A DNA stretch of 64,000 bases from contig CM069433.1 in assembly GCA_035610365.1 (NCBI GenBank), forward strand, positions 82,575,236 through 82,639,235, given 5' to 3'. Below, piece after piece: positions 24,201-37,398 of the stretch. Numbering within the stretch: the stretch's first letter is position 1; every line of letters begins with the position of its first letter. This DNA is from Aquatica leii. Its lineage: Eukaryota > Arthropoda > Insecta > Coleoptera > Lampyridae. Below the pieces are notes generated by a model. That model made no database searches. It was not told where the DNA came from and saw nothing but the letters and a program-made list of their open reading frames with translations. The position numbers and the translations under genes are program-made.

Positions 24201-27200
24201 CAATTTTTGACAAATCGTTACCAAATCTGGAGGGGATGGTTCTGATAGATTATAAACTCATTAACATCAACGACATTTTGCTATCTCGATGAAACTGCCT
24301 TTTGCACCCTCTTCTTGTTTTCGACATCGCACGATGATGTTGGTTCAAGTTCGATAACCCTAAATCGGCTTGTCAGATCAAAATTTTGTTTGCGCGATCT
24401 AATTATACGCACTTTTAGTTACATACATGAGAAATTTGAAAGAAATCCGTATATAATTGTGATTACGTTGACGTTTTAACCGCAGTACGTTCTTATCATA
24501 ACCCGTGAAAAATAGAATTTTTGACTTTGTCATTCCGTATTTTGGTAACCTTTCATCCAAAATTGTAATTTGACACATCATTAGATACCTTGTTTTGTCC
24601 CCTATCGTTCCTTATAATATCGATTGTTTTCAAACTTTGATAATAAGTTTATTTAGCTTTTGTGTAAAGTACTGCGCATACTGCATTATAATTTTCAGTT
24701 TTTATTACGAAAGATGACTAAAATCCACAATTTTTGACAAATCGTTACCAAATCTGGAGGGGATGGTTCCCGATAGATTATAAACTCATTAACATCAACG
24801 ACATTTTGCTATCTCGATGAAACTGCCTTTTGCACCCTCTTCTTGTTTTCGACATCTCACGATGATGTTGGTTCAAGTTCGATAACCCTAAAACGGCTTG
24901 TCATATCAAAATTTTGTTTGCGCGATCTAATTATACGCACTTTTAGTTACATACATGAGAAATTTGAAAGAAATCCGTATATAATTGTGATTACGTTGAC
25001 GTTTTAACCGCAGCACGTTCTTATCATAACCCGAGAAAATAGAATTATTGATTTTGTCATTCCGTATTTTGGTAACCTTTCATCCAAAATTGTAATTTGA
25101 CACATCATTAGATACCTTGTTTTGTCCCCTATCGTTCCTTATAATATCGTTTGTTTTCAAACTTTGATAATAAGTTTATTTAGCTTTATGTAAAGTACTG
25201 CGCATACTGCATTATAATTTTCAGTTTTTATTACGAAAGATGACTAAAATCCACAATTTTTGACAAACCGTTACCAAATCTGGAGGGGATGGTTCCCGAT
25301 AGATTATAAACTCATTAACATCAACGACATTTTGCTATCTCAATGAAACTGCCTTTTGCACCCTCTTCTTGTTTTCGACATCTCACGATGATGTTGGTTC
25401 AAGTTCGATAACCCTAAAACGGCTTGTCAGATCAAAATTTTGTTTGCGCGATCTAATTATACGCACTTTTAGTTACATACATGAGAAATTTGAAAGAAAT
25501 CCGTATATAATTGTGATTACGTTGACGTTTTAACCGCAGTACGTTCTTATCATAACCCGAGAAAAATAGAATTTTTGACTTTGTCATTCCGTATTTTGGT
25601 AACCTTTCATCCAAAATTGTAATTTGACACATCATTAGATACCTTGTTTTGTCCCCTATCGTTCCTTATAATATCGATTGTTTTCAAACTTTGATAATAA
25701 GTTTATTTAGCTTTGTGTAAAGTACTGCGCATACTGCATTATAATTTTCAGTTTTTATTACGAAAGATGACTAAAATCCACAATTTTTGACAAACCGTTA
25801 CCAAATCTGGAGGGGATGGTTCCTGATAGATTATAAACTCATTAACATCAACGACATTTTGCTATCTCGATGAAACTGCCTTTTGCACCCTCTTCTTGTT
25901 TTCGACATCTCACGATGATGTTGGTTCAAGTTCGATAACCCTAAAACGGCTTGTCAGATCAAAATTTTGTTTGCGCGATCTAATTATACGCACTTTTAGT
26001 TACATACATGAGAAATTTGAAAGAAATCCGTATATAATTGTGATTACGTTGACGTTTTAACCGCAGTACGTTCTTATCATAACCCGAGAAAAATAGAATT
26101 TTTGACTTTGTCATTCCGTATTTTGGTAACCTTTCATCCAAAATTGTAATTTGACACATCATTAGATACCTTGTTTTGTCCCCTATCGTTCCTTATAATA
26201 TCGATTGTTTTCAAACTTTGATAATAAGTTTATTTAGCTTTGTGTAAAGTACTGCGCATACTGCATTATAATTTTCAGTTTTTATTACGAAAGATGACTA
26301 AAATCCACAATTTTTGATAAACCGTTACCAAATCTGGAGGGGATGGTTCCCGATAGATTATAAACTCATTAACATCAACGACATTTTGCTATCTCGATGA
26401 AACTGCCTTTTGCACCCTCTTCTTGTTTTCGACATCTCACGATGATGTTGGTTCAAGTTCGATAACCCTAAAACGGCTTGTCAGATCAAAATTTTGTTTG
26501 CGCGATCTAATTATACGCACTTTTAGTTACATATATGAGAAATTTGAAAGAAATCCGTATATAATTGTGATTTCGTTGACGTTTTAACCGCAGTACGTTA
26601 TTATCATAACCCGAGAAAAATAAAATTTTTGACTTTGTCATTCCGTATTTTGGTAACCTTTCATCCAAAATTGTAATTTGACACATCATTAGATACCTTG
26701 TTTTGTCCCCTATCGTTCCTTATAATATCGATTGTTTTCAAACTTTGATAATAAGTTTATTTAGCTTTGTGTAAAGTACTGCGCATACTGCATTTAATTT
26801 TCAGTTTTTATTACGAAAGATGACTAAAATCCACAATTTTTGACAAATCGTTACCAAATCTGGAGGGGATGGTTCCCGATAGATTATAAACTCATTAACA
26901 TCAACGACATTTTGCTATCTCGATGAAACTGCCTTTTGCACCCTCTTCTTGTTTTCGACATCTCACGATGATGTTGGTTCAAGTTCGATAACCCTAAAAC
27001 GGCTTGTCAGATCAAAATTTTGTTTGCGCGATCTAATTATACGCACTTTTAGTTACATATATGAGAAATTTGAAAGAAATCCGTATATAATTGTGATTTC
27101 GTTGACGTTTTAACCGCAGTACGTTATTATCATAACCCGAGAAAAATAAAATTTTTGACTTTGTCATTCCGTATTTTGGTAACCTTTCATCCAAAATTGT

Positions 27201-30200
27201 AATTTGACACATCATTAGATACCTTGTTTTGTCCCCTATCGTTCCTTATAATATCGATTGTTTTCAAACTTTGATAATAAGTTTATTTAGCTTTGTGTAA
27301 AGTACTGCGCATACTGCATTATAATTTTCAGTTTTTATTACGAAAGATGACTAAAATCCACAATTTTTGACAAATCGTTACCAAATCTGGAGGGGATGGT
27401 TCCCGATAGATTATAAACTCATTAACATCAACGACATTTTGCTATCTCGATGAAACTGCCTTTTGCACCCTCTTCTTGTTTTCGACATCGCACGATGATG
27501 TTGGTTCAAGTTCGATAACCCTAAATCGGCTTGTCAGATCAAAATTTTGTTTGCGCGATCTAATTATACGCACTTTTAGTTACATACATGAGAAATTTGA
27601 AAGAAATCCGTATATAATTGTGATTACGTTGACGTTTTAACCGCAGTACGTTCTTATCATAACCCGTGAAAAATAGAATTTTTGACTTTGTCATTCCGTA
27701 TTTTGGTAACCTTTCATCCAAAATTGTAATTTGACACATCATTAGATACCTTGTTTTGTCCCCTATCGTTCCTTATAATATCGATTGTTTTCAAACTTTG
27801 ATAATAAGTTTATTTAGCTTTGTGTAAAGTACTGCGCATACTGCATTATAATTTTCAGTTTTTATTACGAAAGATGACTAAAATCCACAATTTTTGACAA
27901 ATCGTTACCAAATCTGGAGGATGGTTCCCGATAGATTATAAACTCATTAACATCAACGACATTTTGCTATCTCGATGAAACTGCCTTTGCACCCTCTTCT
28001 TGTTTTCGACATCTCACGATGATGTTGGTTCAAGTTCGATAACCCTAAAACGGCTTGTCAGATCAAAATTTTGTTTGCGCGATCTAATTATACGCACTTT
28101 TAGTTACATACATGAGAAATTTGAAAGAAATCCGTATATAATTGTGATTACGTTGACGTTTTAACCGCAGCACGTTCTTATCATAACCCGAGAAAAATAG
28201 AATTATTGATTTTGTCATTCCGTATTTTGGTAACCTTTCATCCAAAATTGTAATTTGACACATCATTAGATACCTTGTTTTGTCCCCTATCGTTCCTTAT
28301 AATATCGTTTGTTTTCAAACTTTGATAATAAGTTTATTTAGCTTTATGTAAAGTACTGCGCATACTGCATTATAATTTTCAGTTTTTATTACGAAAGATG
28401 ACTAAAATCCACAATTTTTGACAAACCGTTACCAAATCTGGAGGGGATGGTTCCCGATAGATTATAAACTCATTAACATCAACGACATTTTGCTATCTCG
28501 ATGAAACTGCCTTTTGCACCCTCTTCTTGTTTTCGACATCTCACGATGATGTTGGTTCAAGTTCGATAACCCTAAAACGGCTTGTCAGATCAAAATTTTG
28601 TTTGCGCGATCTAATTATACGCACTTTTAGTTACATACATGAGAAATTTGAAAGAAATCCGTATATAATTGTGATTACGTTGACGTTTTAACCGCAGTAC
28701 GTTCTTATCATAACCCGAGAAAAATAGAATTTTTGACTTTGTCATTCCGTATTTTGGTAACCTTTCATCCAAAATTGTAATTTGACACATCATTAGATAC
28801 CTTGTTTTGTCCCCTATCGTTCCTTATAATATCGATTGTTTTCAAACTTTGATAATAAGTTTATTTAGCTTTGTGTAAAGTACTGCGCATACTGCATTAT
28901 AATTTTCAGTTTTTATTACGAAAGATGACTAAAATCCACAATTTTGACAAACCGTTACCAAATCTGGAGGATGGTTCCTGATAGATTATAAACTCATTAA
29001 CATCAACGACATTTTGCTATCTCGATGAAACTGCCTTTTGCACCCTCTTCTTGTTTTCGACATCTCACGATGATGTTGGTTCAAGTTCGATAACCCTAAA
29101 ACGGCTTGTCAGATCAAAATTTTGTTTGCGCGATCTAATTATACGCACTTTTAGTTACATATATGAGAAATTTGAAAAAAATCCGTATATAATTGTGATT
29201 TCGTTGACGTTTTAACCGCAGTACGTTTTTATCATAACCCGAGAAAAATAAAATTTTTGACTTTGTCATTCCGTATTTTGGTAACCTTTCATCCAAAATT
29301 GTAATTTGACACATCATTAGATACCTTGTTTTGTCCCCTATCGTTCCTTATAATATCGATTGTTTTCAAACTTTGATAATAAGTTTATTTAGCTTTGTGT
29401 AAAGTACTGCGCATACTGCATTATAATTTTCAGTTTTTATTACGAAAGATGACTAAAATCCACAATTTTTGACAAATCGTTACCAAATCTGGAAGGGATG
29501 GTTCCCGATAGATTATAAACTCATTAACATCAACGACATTTTGCTATCTCGATGAAACTGCCTTTTGCACCCTCTTCTTGTTTTCGACATCTCACGATGA
29601 TGTTGGTTCAAGTTCGATAACCCTAAAACGGCTTGTCAGATCAAAATTTTGTTTGCGCGATCTAATTATACGCACTTTTAGTTACATACATGAGAAATTT
29701 GAAAGAAATCCGTATATAATTGTGATTACGTTGACGTTTTAACCGCAGTACGTTCTTATCATAACCCGAGAAAATAGAATTTTTGACTTTGTCATTCCGT
29801 ATTTTGGTAACCTTTCATCCAAAATTGTAATTTGACACATCATTAGATACCTTGTTTTGTCCCCTATCGTTCCTTATAATATCGATTGTTTTCAAACTTT
29901 GATAATAAGTTTATTTAGCTTTGTGTAAAGTACTGCGCATACTGCATTATAATTTTCAGTTTTTATTACGAAAGATGACTAAAATCCACAATTTTTGACA
30001 AACCGTTACCAAATCTGGAGGATGGTTCCTGATAGATTATAAACTCATTAACATCAACGACATTTTGCTATCTCGATGAAACTGCCTTTTGCACCCTCTT
30101 CTTGTTTTCGACATCTCACGATGATGTTGGTTCAAGTTCGATAACCCTAAAACGGCTTGTCAGATCAAAATTTTGTTTGCGCGATCTAATTATACGCACT

Positions 30201-32465
30201 TTTAGTTACATATATGAGAAATTTGAAAGAAATCCGTATATAATTGTGATTTCGTTGACGTTTTAACCGCAGTACGTTATTATCATAACCCGAGAAAAAT
30301 AAAATTTTTGACTTTGTCATTCCGTATTTTGGTAACCTTTCATCCAAAATTGTAATTTGACACATCATTAGATACCTTGTTTTGTCCCCTATCGTTCCTT
30401 ATAATATCGATTGTTTTCAAACTTTGATAATAAGTTTATTTAGCTTTGTGTAAAGTACTGCGCATACTGCATTTAATTTTCAGTTTTTATTACGAAAGAT
30501 GACTAAAATCCACAATTTTTGACAAATCGTTACCAAATCTGGAGGGGATGGTTCCCGATAGATTATAAACTCATTAACATCAACGACATTTTGCTATCTC
30601 GATGAAACTGCCTTTGCACCCTCTTCTTGTTTTCGACATCTCACGATGATGTTGGTTCAAGTTCGATAACCCTAAAACGGCTTGTCAGATCAAAATTTTG
30701 TTTGCGCGATCTAATTATACGCACTTTTAGTTACATACATGAGAAATTTGAAAGAAATCCGTATATAATTGTGATTACGTTGACGTTTTAACCGCAGTAC
30801 GTTCTTATCATAACCCGAGAAAAATAGAATTTTTGACTTTGTCATTCCGTATTTTGGTAACCTTTCATCCAAAATTGTAATTTGACACATCATTAGATAC
30901 CTTGTTTTGTCCCCTATCGTTCCTTATAATATCGATTGTTTTCAAACTTTGATAATAAGTTTATTTAGCTTTGTGTAAAGTACTGCGCATACTGCATTAT
31001 AATTTTCAGTTTTTATTACGAAAGATGACTAAAATCCACAATTTTTGACAAACCGTTACCAAATCTGGAGGGGATGGTTCCCGATAAATTATAAACTCAT
31101 TAACATCAACGACATTTTGCTATCTCGATGAAACTGCCTTTTGCACCCTCTTCTTGTTTTCGACATCTCACGATGATGTTGGTTCAAGTTCGATAACCCT
31201 AAAACGGCTTGTCAGATCAAAATTTTGTTTGCGCGATCTAATTATACGCACTTTTAGTTACATATATGAGAAATTTGAAAGAAATCCGTATATAATTGTG
31301 ATTTCGTTGACGTTTTAACCGCAGTACGTTATTATCATAACCCGAGAAAAATAAAATTTTTGACTTTGTCATTCCGTATTTTGGTAACCTTTCATCCAAA
31401 ATTGTAATTTGACACATCATTAGATACCTTGTTTTGTCCCCTATCGTTCCTTATAATATCGATTGTTTTCAAACTTTGATAATAAGTTTATTTAGCTTTG
31501 TGTAAAGTACTGCGCATACTGCATTATAATTTTCAGTTTTTATTACGAAAGATGACTAAAATCCACAATTTTTGACAAATCGTTACCAAATCTGGTGGGG
31601 ATGGTTCCCGATAGATTATAAACTCATTAACATCAACGATATTTTGCTATCTCGATGAAACTGCCTTTTTCACCCTCTTCTTGTTTTCGACATCTCACGA
31701 TGATGTTGGTTCAAGTTCGATAACCCTAAAACGGCTTGTCAGGTCAAAATTTTGTTTGCGCGATCTAATTATACACACTTTTAGTTACATATTTGAGAAA
31801 TTTGGAAGAAATCCGTATATAATTGTGATTACGTTGACGTTTTGACCGCAGTACGTTCTTATCGTAACACGAGAAAAACGAATTTTTGACTTTGTCATTC
31901 CGTATTTTGGTAACCTTTCATCCAAAATTGTAATTTGACACATCATTAGATATCTTGTTTTGTCCCTTATCGTTCCTTATAATATCGATTATTTTCAAAC
32001 TTTGATAATAAGTTTATTTAGCTTTGTCTAATGTACTACATTAGACAAAGCTAAATTCTCATAAAATTTTATTTACACCTAATTGTACCCTATTTTAGTT
32101 ACAGTTTAAAAAAAAATTGATTGATGTCCTTATATAATTGTGATTAGTTGACGAACTCGAGTACGTTGTTATCAGAACACGCGAAAAACGAATCTTTGAC
32201 TTTGTCGTTGTGTGTTTTGGTAACCGTCTATCCAAAATTGTAATTTGACACATCATTATGCACCTTGTTTTGTCGTCTATCATTTTTGATAATAAGGATC
32301 ATTTTCAATCTTAGCTAATAAAACTTTACCAAATTTGGAGAATATGTTTCCCGATACGTTATAAATTCATTAGCATCAGTGACGTTTTGCTATCTCGATC
32401 AAATTGCTCTAAAACAGCTCATCGACCATAATATTGTTTAACACTTTTAATTGTACATTCTTTTA
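21274..32465. repeat. Satellite array, ~526-bp monomer, about 20 full copies
   Basis: A monomer beginning near CCACAATTTTTGACAAA recurs at about 22095, 22620, 23147, 23669, 24195, 24720, 25247, 25773, 26300, 26828, 27353, 27880, 28405, 28930, 29456, 29981, 30507, 31030 and 31559, with an older copy at 21573. At the left edge is a ~300-bp truncated unit (21274-21573), and at the right edge degraded monomer sequence continues to about 32465. Core copies differ by only a few bases and short indels, while edge copies are much more diverged; this is the pattern expected from homogenisation by unequal crossing over. Each copy contains the same 60-codon minus-strand frame, which is broken by single-base indels in some copies and is not evidence of a gene. 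The array is non-coding satellite DNA. Confidence 0.97.
32017..32055. repeat. Perfect 19-bp-arm palindrome at the satellite edge
   Basis: Arms 32017-32035 and 32037-32055 are exact reverse complements around one C. The left arm is ordinary satellite sequence (TTTAGCTTTGTCTAATGTA). After the palindrome the monomer order is broken and the sequence becomes strongly diverged, so this marks a rearrangement junction at the right end of the array. Confidence 0.85.
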
Positions 32466-33523
32466 TGAATTTCAAAATGTGGAAAAAATTAATCGAAATC
32501 TATGGATCCATGCAATTAAAGTTAAGACTTGAGTTATTTAAACATATGTTCATTACAGATTAAAAATTTACAATCAGTAAAAACGAGAAGATAATTATTA
32601 TCGTTCATAAGCCGGCTGTAGTGCAAGTTAGCATAAACCTGTGCCAACATTCGTTTACATAAATATGTCGTCACTTTCTTATCATAGTGTAAGACTGTTT
32701 ATATTGCAGTATGATATAATTTGCAATTGACTTCCCGCCAAATAACAGCCAAGATTTACTTATGTCTTTAGTTGCGAAATAAACATTTTATTTTTAGTTG
32801 TTATCATTTTTTGCCCCATGGTTAGATAGCCGTTCAAACAATTATTGTCACATTATCTAGATTCTAATGGTACAGCATTTATAATGGTCGACTGTCTTGC
32901 AGAATTATGTTGATTTTGTTTATATTTGTACATTTTATAAATGGAAATTAACAATAAGAATTTTCTATTTTGAACTTGGATAAAATATTTTCTTGTTTAC
33001 ATGTTTTTACTCTACGCCGAACCTAACACTAATAACAATTAGCGTTCTATGAATTTGTGTGAGTGAGCTAGGCGTCGGTAATAAGATAAATTTTATTAAA
33101 TGAAATTAGTATATGCTTACATTTATCATTTGATAGATATTTAACATTTATATGAAGTATATGTATTACTTTATTAGGCATTTATAACGAGCATGATAAC
33201 ATTATTTGAAATAAGTGAACGTTAGGCAACACATTACACATTACTTTAGCAGTTTGGATATTTAATAAAAACATTTTACTATATAACAATATAACATGTG
33301 TTGTTATTTCCTACTGTACCTAATTAAATACATATAAATGCAGTAGTTAAGAACAATTAAAGGTTGTTGTTTAATATTTTCTTAGTTACACATTTTGTAG
33401 GACCTGTGACAATGTTTTTATACGTATAAAAGTTGAAAACTGCAAACCGTACGTATCGCGATGCGTATAAAACTGTATAAAACTCGAACAGTGTTGCAAC
33501 ATCAACATTGCAACAGGTTAGGC

Positions 33524-33528
<5 letters not shown>
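32466..33528. other. AT-rich DNA, no gene recognised
   Basis: No coding or repeat signal was seen between the degraded satellite edge and the AT microsatellite at 33529. Confidence 0.45.
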
Positions 33529-33577
<49 letters not shown>

Positions 33578-33900
33578 AAAATTGTCATCGTGGCACCATA
33601 ATTGGGTATTCATTGTTATTGTGGCACCCAAAAATACAAAGAGGCACCCAAGTTTGGGAGCCACAGTACTTTTACATTAAAAATTTTTCTAGAGCTTATC
33701 AACACTTTTTAAGCTCGTCCGCAAAAAATTGCTTGGGAGCCATTTTGTCAATTGGTGGTCAGATTTATACAGTTTGGTTCATTCATAATAAAACAGAGGG
33801 CGTTGTGCGATATACAGGTGTATATAATTTTGACGTATTGACTATATGGCACCCCGATAATTGTTGTAGATTGTGGCATCATTTTTAGCGGCAACATTGT
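33529..33900. repeat. (AT)22 plus GGCACC-rich module, left copy
   Basis: An (AT)22 run (33529-33573) is followed by about 330 bp in which GTGGCACC, GTGGCACCC, GAGGCACCC, ATGGCACCCC and GTGGCATC recur at irregular spacing, plus some inverted GGGAGCCA forms. The plus-strand ORF across it is an accident of the repeat. An inverted counterpart lies at 37190-37398. Confidence 0.6.
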
Positions 33901-35526
33901 TGAACAGTGCGATATCGTAACAAAATAAATGTACTAAAATATAACTTGCGTAATTCATTTTGATTTAATAAAAACTTGATAATGCTTTTTGATATCAGTT
34001 ATGTTTTTGTTTAATTATTTAACTATTTGATATTTATTAACAAAATAATCAATTAAAATATTTTAGATAGTTTTTATACTGTATGTATCAAAATTATTTC
34101 TAAATTTAAAAAGTATAATTTTACAAAGATTAATTAATATTAAACGTTCAATATTTGTTTTAATTAGTTTTTCATAAGCAATAATTTATGCTTATTTTAG
34201 CGTAGGAACTTTAACTTGTATATTATTTTCTATTTCAAGTTTCTTGTATTTGAAAATTGATTTTTGTAAATAAAATATATTAGAACAAAAACTTATTAAA
34301 CAAAAAATAAACAATTTTTGTTGTTTAAAGTATTATAAAGCGTTAAGAAGAGTATTTTTAAGTAAGTTTAAAGTAGTAAGTAAATGTTTTACTAGTCATT
34401 TTGTTAGCTAGTTTATGAAATTTTACTGCATTTAAAAACAACCCTAAATCATAGTACTATCATTTCCATATTTTATAGTTTTTATTTTTTTCCAATATTT
34501 TTTATTAGTTGTTGATAAACTGAAATGTACGACGTTTGCTTTCAAAAACTTTAAATTGTGATTCATCCGTTCAAACAACTGTTTTTTTGCTTCTAATTTG
34601 TATTTTCTGCAAGATTGATTCTAATTGAGTTTTTTTCTGTTTCTGCAGCATACATAAACGCGCGTCGTTTATTACTTACTTTCTATAACTTAAACTGTTG
34701 TTACGGTAACTGTAGTGCTGTTGCATATGATTAAATAAATTAAAAAATAAATAAAAGATCGTAATATTTAGTACTATAAAAAATTGTCTTTTGAAATTGT
34801 GTCATCTCATTAAATTTATTTTGAGGTTTAATAATTTTCACTTAGTTTATAGTCGAACTTTTTTTTCTCTGTTCTTTTCATCTTAAACACAGGTGGCTAG
34901 CCAAATCCATAACAATGTCCCTAGAACTAGACACTCGCTTAAGTACTTCCAGGTTTTAGAATTCCAGTTCTTTCTTGAAACATCCACTTTTTAATCTTGT
35001 TTGCTAATTGTTTCACTGTTATAATATTTTTTAGTTGCATGGATATCTGATTAAAGATGCCAGGTTCTATAAGTTGTATTAATTTCTGACCCATTTTCTT
35101 ATTTGGTTTTTGTTATACGGTTTTCCTTTGCTTTATCATGAATGTGATTTATCTTTTTTGTTGTTTTTTTTTCAGTGTTTACCTTCATCCTTTCTGGTAA
35201 TTTTGTACGTACAACACATTAGAAAACAAAACGAACACTACATCTAACCTTTCTTATGACAAAGAATTGATGAACATTTATATTAAACCTACAATTTTAA
35301 AACTATAGTTATTTTAATAAAGTACTTAGCAAGATACCCACTGATGAGTATTAAAATCAATACACCATAATCTGCCTTTCTAAAAAGTATTAACCGAAAA
35401 TTACACTTTTAAGAAACTCAAAACACAGGATTATTTATTAACAGATCAAAAACTTTACTACTAAATTTCGTAATTAATTATATTCGTGCTTTTGTATTTT
35501 TAATTTTTTTTTAAGATTTGACGTGA
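33901..35526. other. AT-rich DNA, no gene recognised
   Basis: No family motif was found. The minus strand at 34.9-35.2 kb has short interrupted frames but nothing recognisable. Confidence 0.4.
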
Positions 35527-35680
35527 AACTTGACATTAACAGATAAATCCCCTAGTTCCAGCAAACCCTAACTCACAAACTAGTGCCCTAACTCAAGAAT
35601 TTAAATATGGAAAATAGGCCGAGCCACCCTTAATTTGAAGCGTCTTTCAAGTTTCTATGCAACAGTAAAAAGAAACTAAA
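35527..35680 (-). repeat. Inverted copy of the 225-265-bp tandem unit
   Basis: Read on the minus strand, this stretch matches the tandem units to its right: GCAACAG, then GAAAGACGCTT, then TTTAAATTCTTGAGTTAGGG, a ~20-bp extra piece repeating the GAGTTAGGG word, then GCTGGAACTAGGGG and AATGTCAAG. It is therefore one unit in the opposite orientation, about 240 bp before the direct array. Confidence 0.7.
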
Positions 35681-35919
35681 ATTTACGCAACGGATAAATT
35701 TCGTCGACGCAATATTGAAGAATGCCGCTAAATTACGCCATAGATCTTCCAAAATGTAAGAAACGTTTAGAGCAGAATTTGTATTATTGTATGGAAGTTG
35801 GTTGCGCACAATTTGAGCATTTGTTGAACTAATAAAAATTTCTTCTGACGTTGAATTTTGATGTTTTAAATTTTTCTACACTTTTAAAATTTTTATAAAC
35901 TTAAAAACAATCATGCACA

Positions 35920-37080
35920 CACGTAGAGAATCAAGAGACCATTAAAATCAGGGTTACTCGACCACCTTACTATAATTTTTGTTTTTGTTGGGGGTTATTG
36001 GGGCTAGAAGGTTGACCTGACAAAATCAAATTTGACGCCAAAATGTGTCGTTCAAAAAGTCAAAAGTGGCGTGTTTTAGGATTTTTTCTAAACAACACCC
36101 CCACCTTATGTAATCTAGAGGGTTGTTTTTTATGGGGACAAAAAAAATTAATAAAACTACTTTTGGCTTTGCTGTCGCATAGAGAATTAAAAGACCTTTT
36201 AAATGACAGGTCGTTTGACGCCCTTCTCTTGAATTAGGGGTTGCTAGATCTAGTGGGATGGTATGTCAATTTCAAGTTTGATATTTAAAGTTGTCTCCTA
36301 AAAATCAAGAATCGACCTGTCTCACCTTAGTTAATCTAGAGGGTTGTTTTTAATAGAGACGGAAAAACATTGGAAAAAACTATTTTCAGCTATGCTGTTG
36401 CATAGAGAATTAAAAGACGCTTTAAATGAGGGGTCATTCGACCTCCTTCCCCTATTCAAATTCTTGAGTTAAGGGTTGCTGGAGCTAGGGGGTTGATGTG
36501 TCAATGTCAAGTTTGAAATTTAAAGTTGTCTTTTAAAAATCAAGAATTGATCTGCCCGAGCGTTTTTTTAAGAACCTAGTCTCCCCACCTTAGTTAATCT
36601 AATGGGTTGTTTTTAAAGAAGACGAAAAAGAATTGGATAAATCTATTTTTGGCCATGCTGTCGCATAGAGAATTTAAAGACGTTTTAAATGAAGAGTCAT
36701 TCGAGTTCCTTTCCTTATTTAAATTTTTGAGTTAGGGGTTGTTGGAGTTACGGGGTTGATGTGTCAATGTCAAATTTAATATCTCAAGTTATTTACTAAA
36801 AATCAAGAATCGATCTGTCAAAGCGTTTGTTAAAAAACTAGACTCCCCTACTTTACTTAATCTAGAGGGTTGTTTTTTATAAGAACACAAAAAAATTCAA
36901 TAAAACTACTTTCTGCCATGCTGTCCTCATAGAGAATTGCAGGTGGTTTTAAATGAAGGTTCGATCAACCCCCTTCCCTTATTTAAATTCTTAAGTTAGG
37001 GGTTGCTGGGTTCAGAGGGTTGATGTGTCAATGTCAAGTTTGACAATTAAAGTTGTGTTCCAAAAGTGTCCTAAAGCAGG
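35920..37080 (+). repeat. Tandem array, ~225-265-bp unit, four to five diverged copies
   Basis: Shared landmarks are TCTAGAGGGTTGTTTTT (36114, 36336, 36598, 36862), CATAGAGAATT (36177, 36402, 36663, 36928), GAGTTAGGGGTTG and GTTGATGTGTCAATGTCAA. The spacing is 225, 261 and 265 bp; the first full unit lacks about 30 bp, and a more decayed unit precedes it from about 35925. The units are much more diverged from each other than the 526-bp satellite copies, so the array is older. ORFs at 36043 and 37025 run through it by chance. Confidence 0.85.
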
Positions 37081-37189
37081 GATGTTTTTTTTTCAAAAGC
37101 TTACTCCATATAAGCAGCATTATAGAAGTGAAATATCATATACATACAGTTTAATTAAAAACGAAATATTTACTAACTGGCACCTTTAC

Positions 37190-37398
37190 TATTTAATTTA
37201 TATGACAACAATGTTGGGTGTCATTTACTATTTTAAACATGTATTTTTATACAAATGGGTGCCATTTGCATCATACACGTCGATATGCCACAATGACATA
37301 TATTATCAAAGAATTTATACATCCGGGTGTCTTTTATGCAATAGTCATGGTGGGTGCCACATAATTCAACACTTACGTATATATATATATATATATAT
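37190..37398 (-). repeat. GGCACC-rich module plus (AT)n, right inverted copy
   Basis: Read on the minus strand, an AT run (37378-37398) is followed by ATGTGGCACCCACCATGAC, GACACCCGGATG, TTGTGGCATATCG, ATGGCACCCATTTG and TGACACCCAACAT. This is the same organisation as 33529-33900 but in the opposite orientation. The two modules bracket about 3.87 kb containing the tandem units at 35.5-37.1 kb. Confidence 0.55.

Noticed and set aside
22299-31420. Repeated 60-codon minus-strand ORF (MMCQITILDERLPK...) present in about 15 tandem copies
   Set aside because: It is the same satellite segment each time. Single-base indels (for example GAGAAAAATAG versus GAGAAAATAG) break it in some copies, and the differences are not biased to silent sites, so it is a by-product of copy identity.
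21274-32465. Idea that the satellite is a heat-shock-responsive array (HSF-bound satellite)
   Set aside because: The monomer has no clear pair of correctly spaced GAA/TTC units, and the heat-shock promoter at 12.7 kb reads away from the array.
21274-32465. CRISPR-like array
   Set aside because: Monomers are ~526 bp, contiguous and without spacers, in a eukaryotic context.
33508-33888. 126-codon plus-strand ORF starting in (YI)n
   Set aside because: The start is the AT microsatellite translated and the rest is the GGCACC repeat module; no family resemblance.
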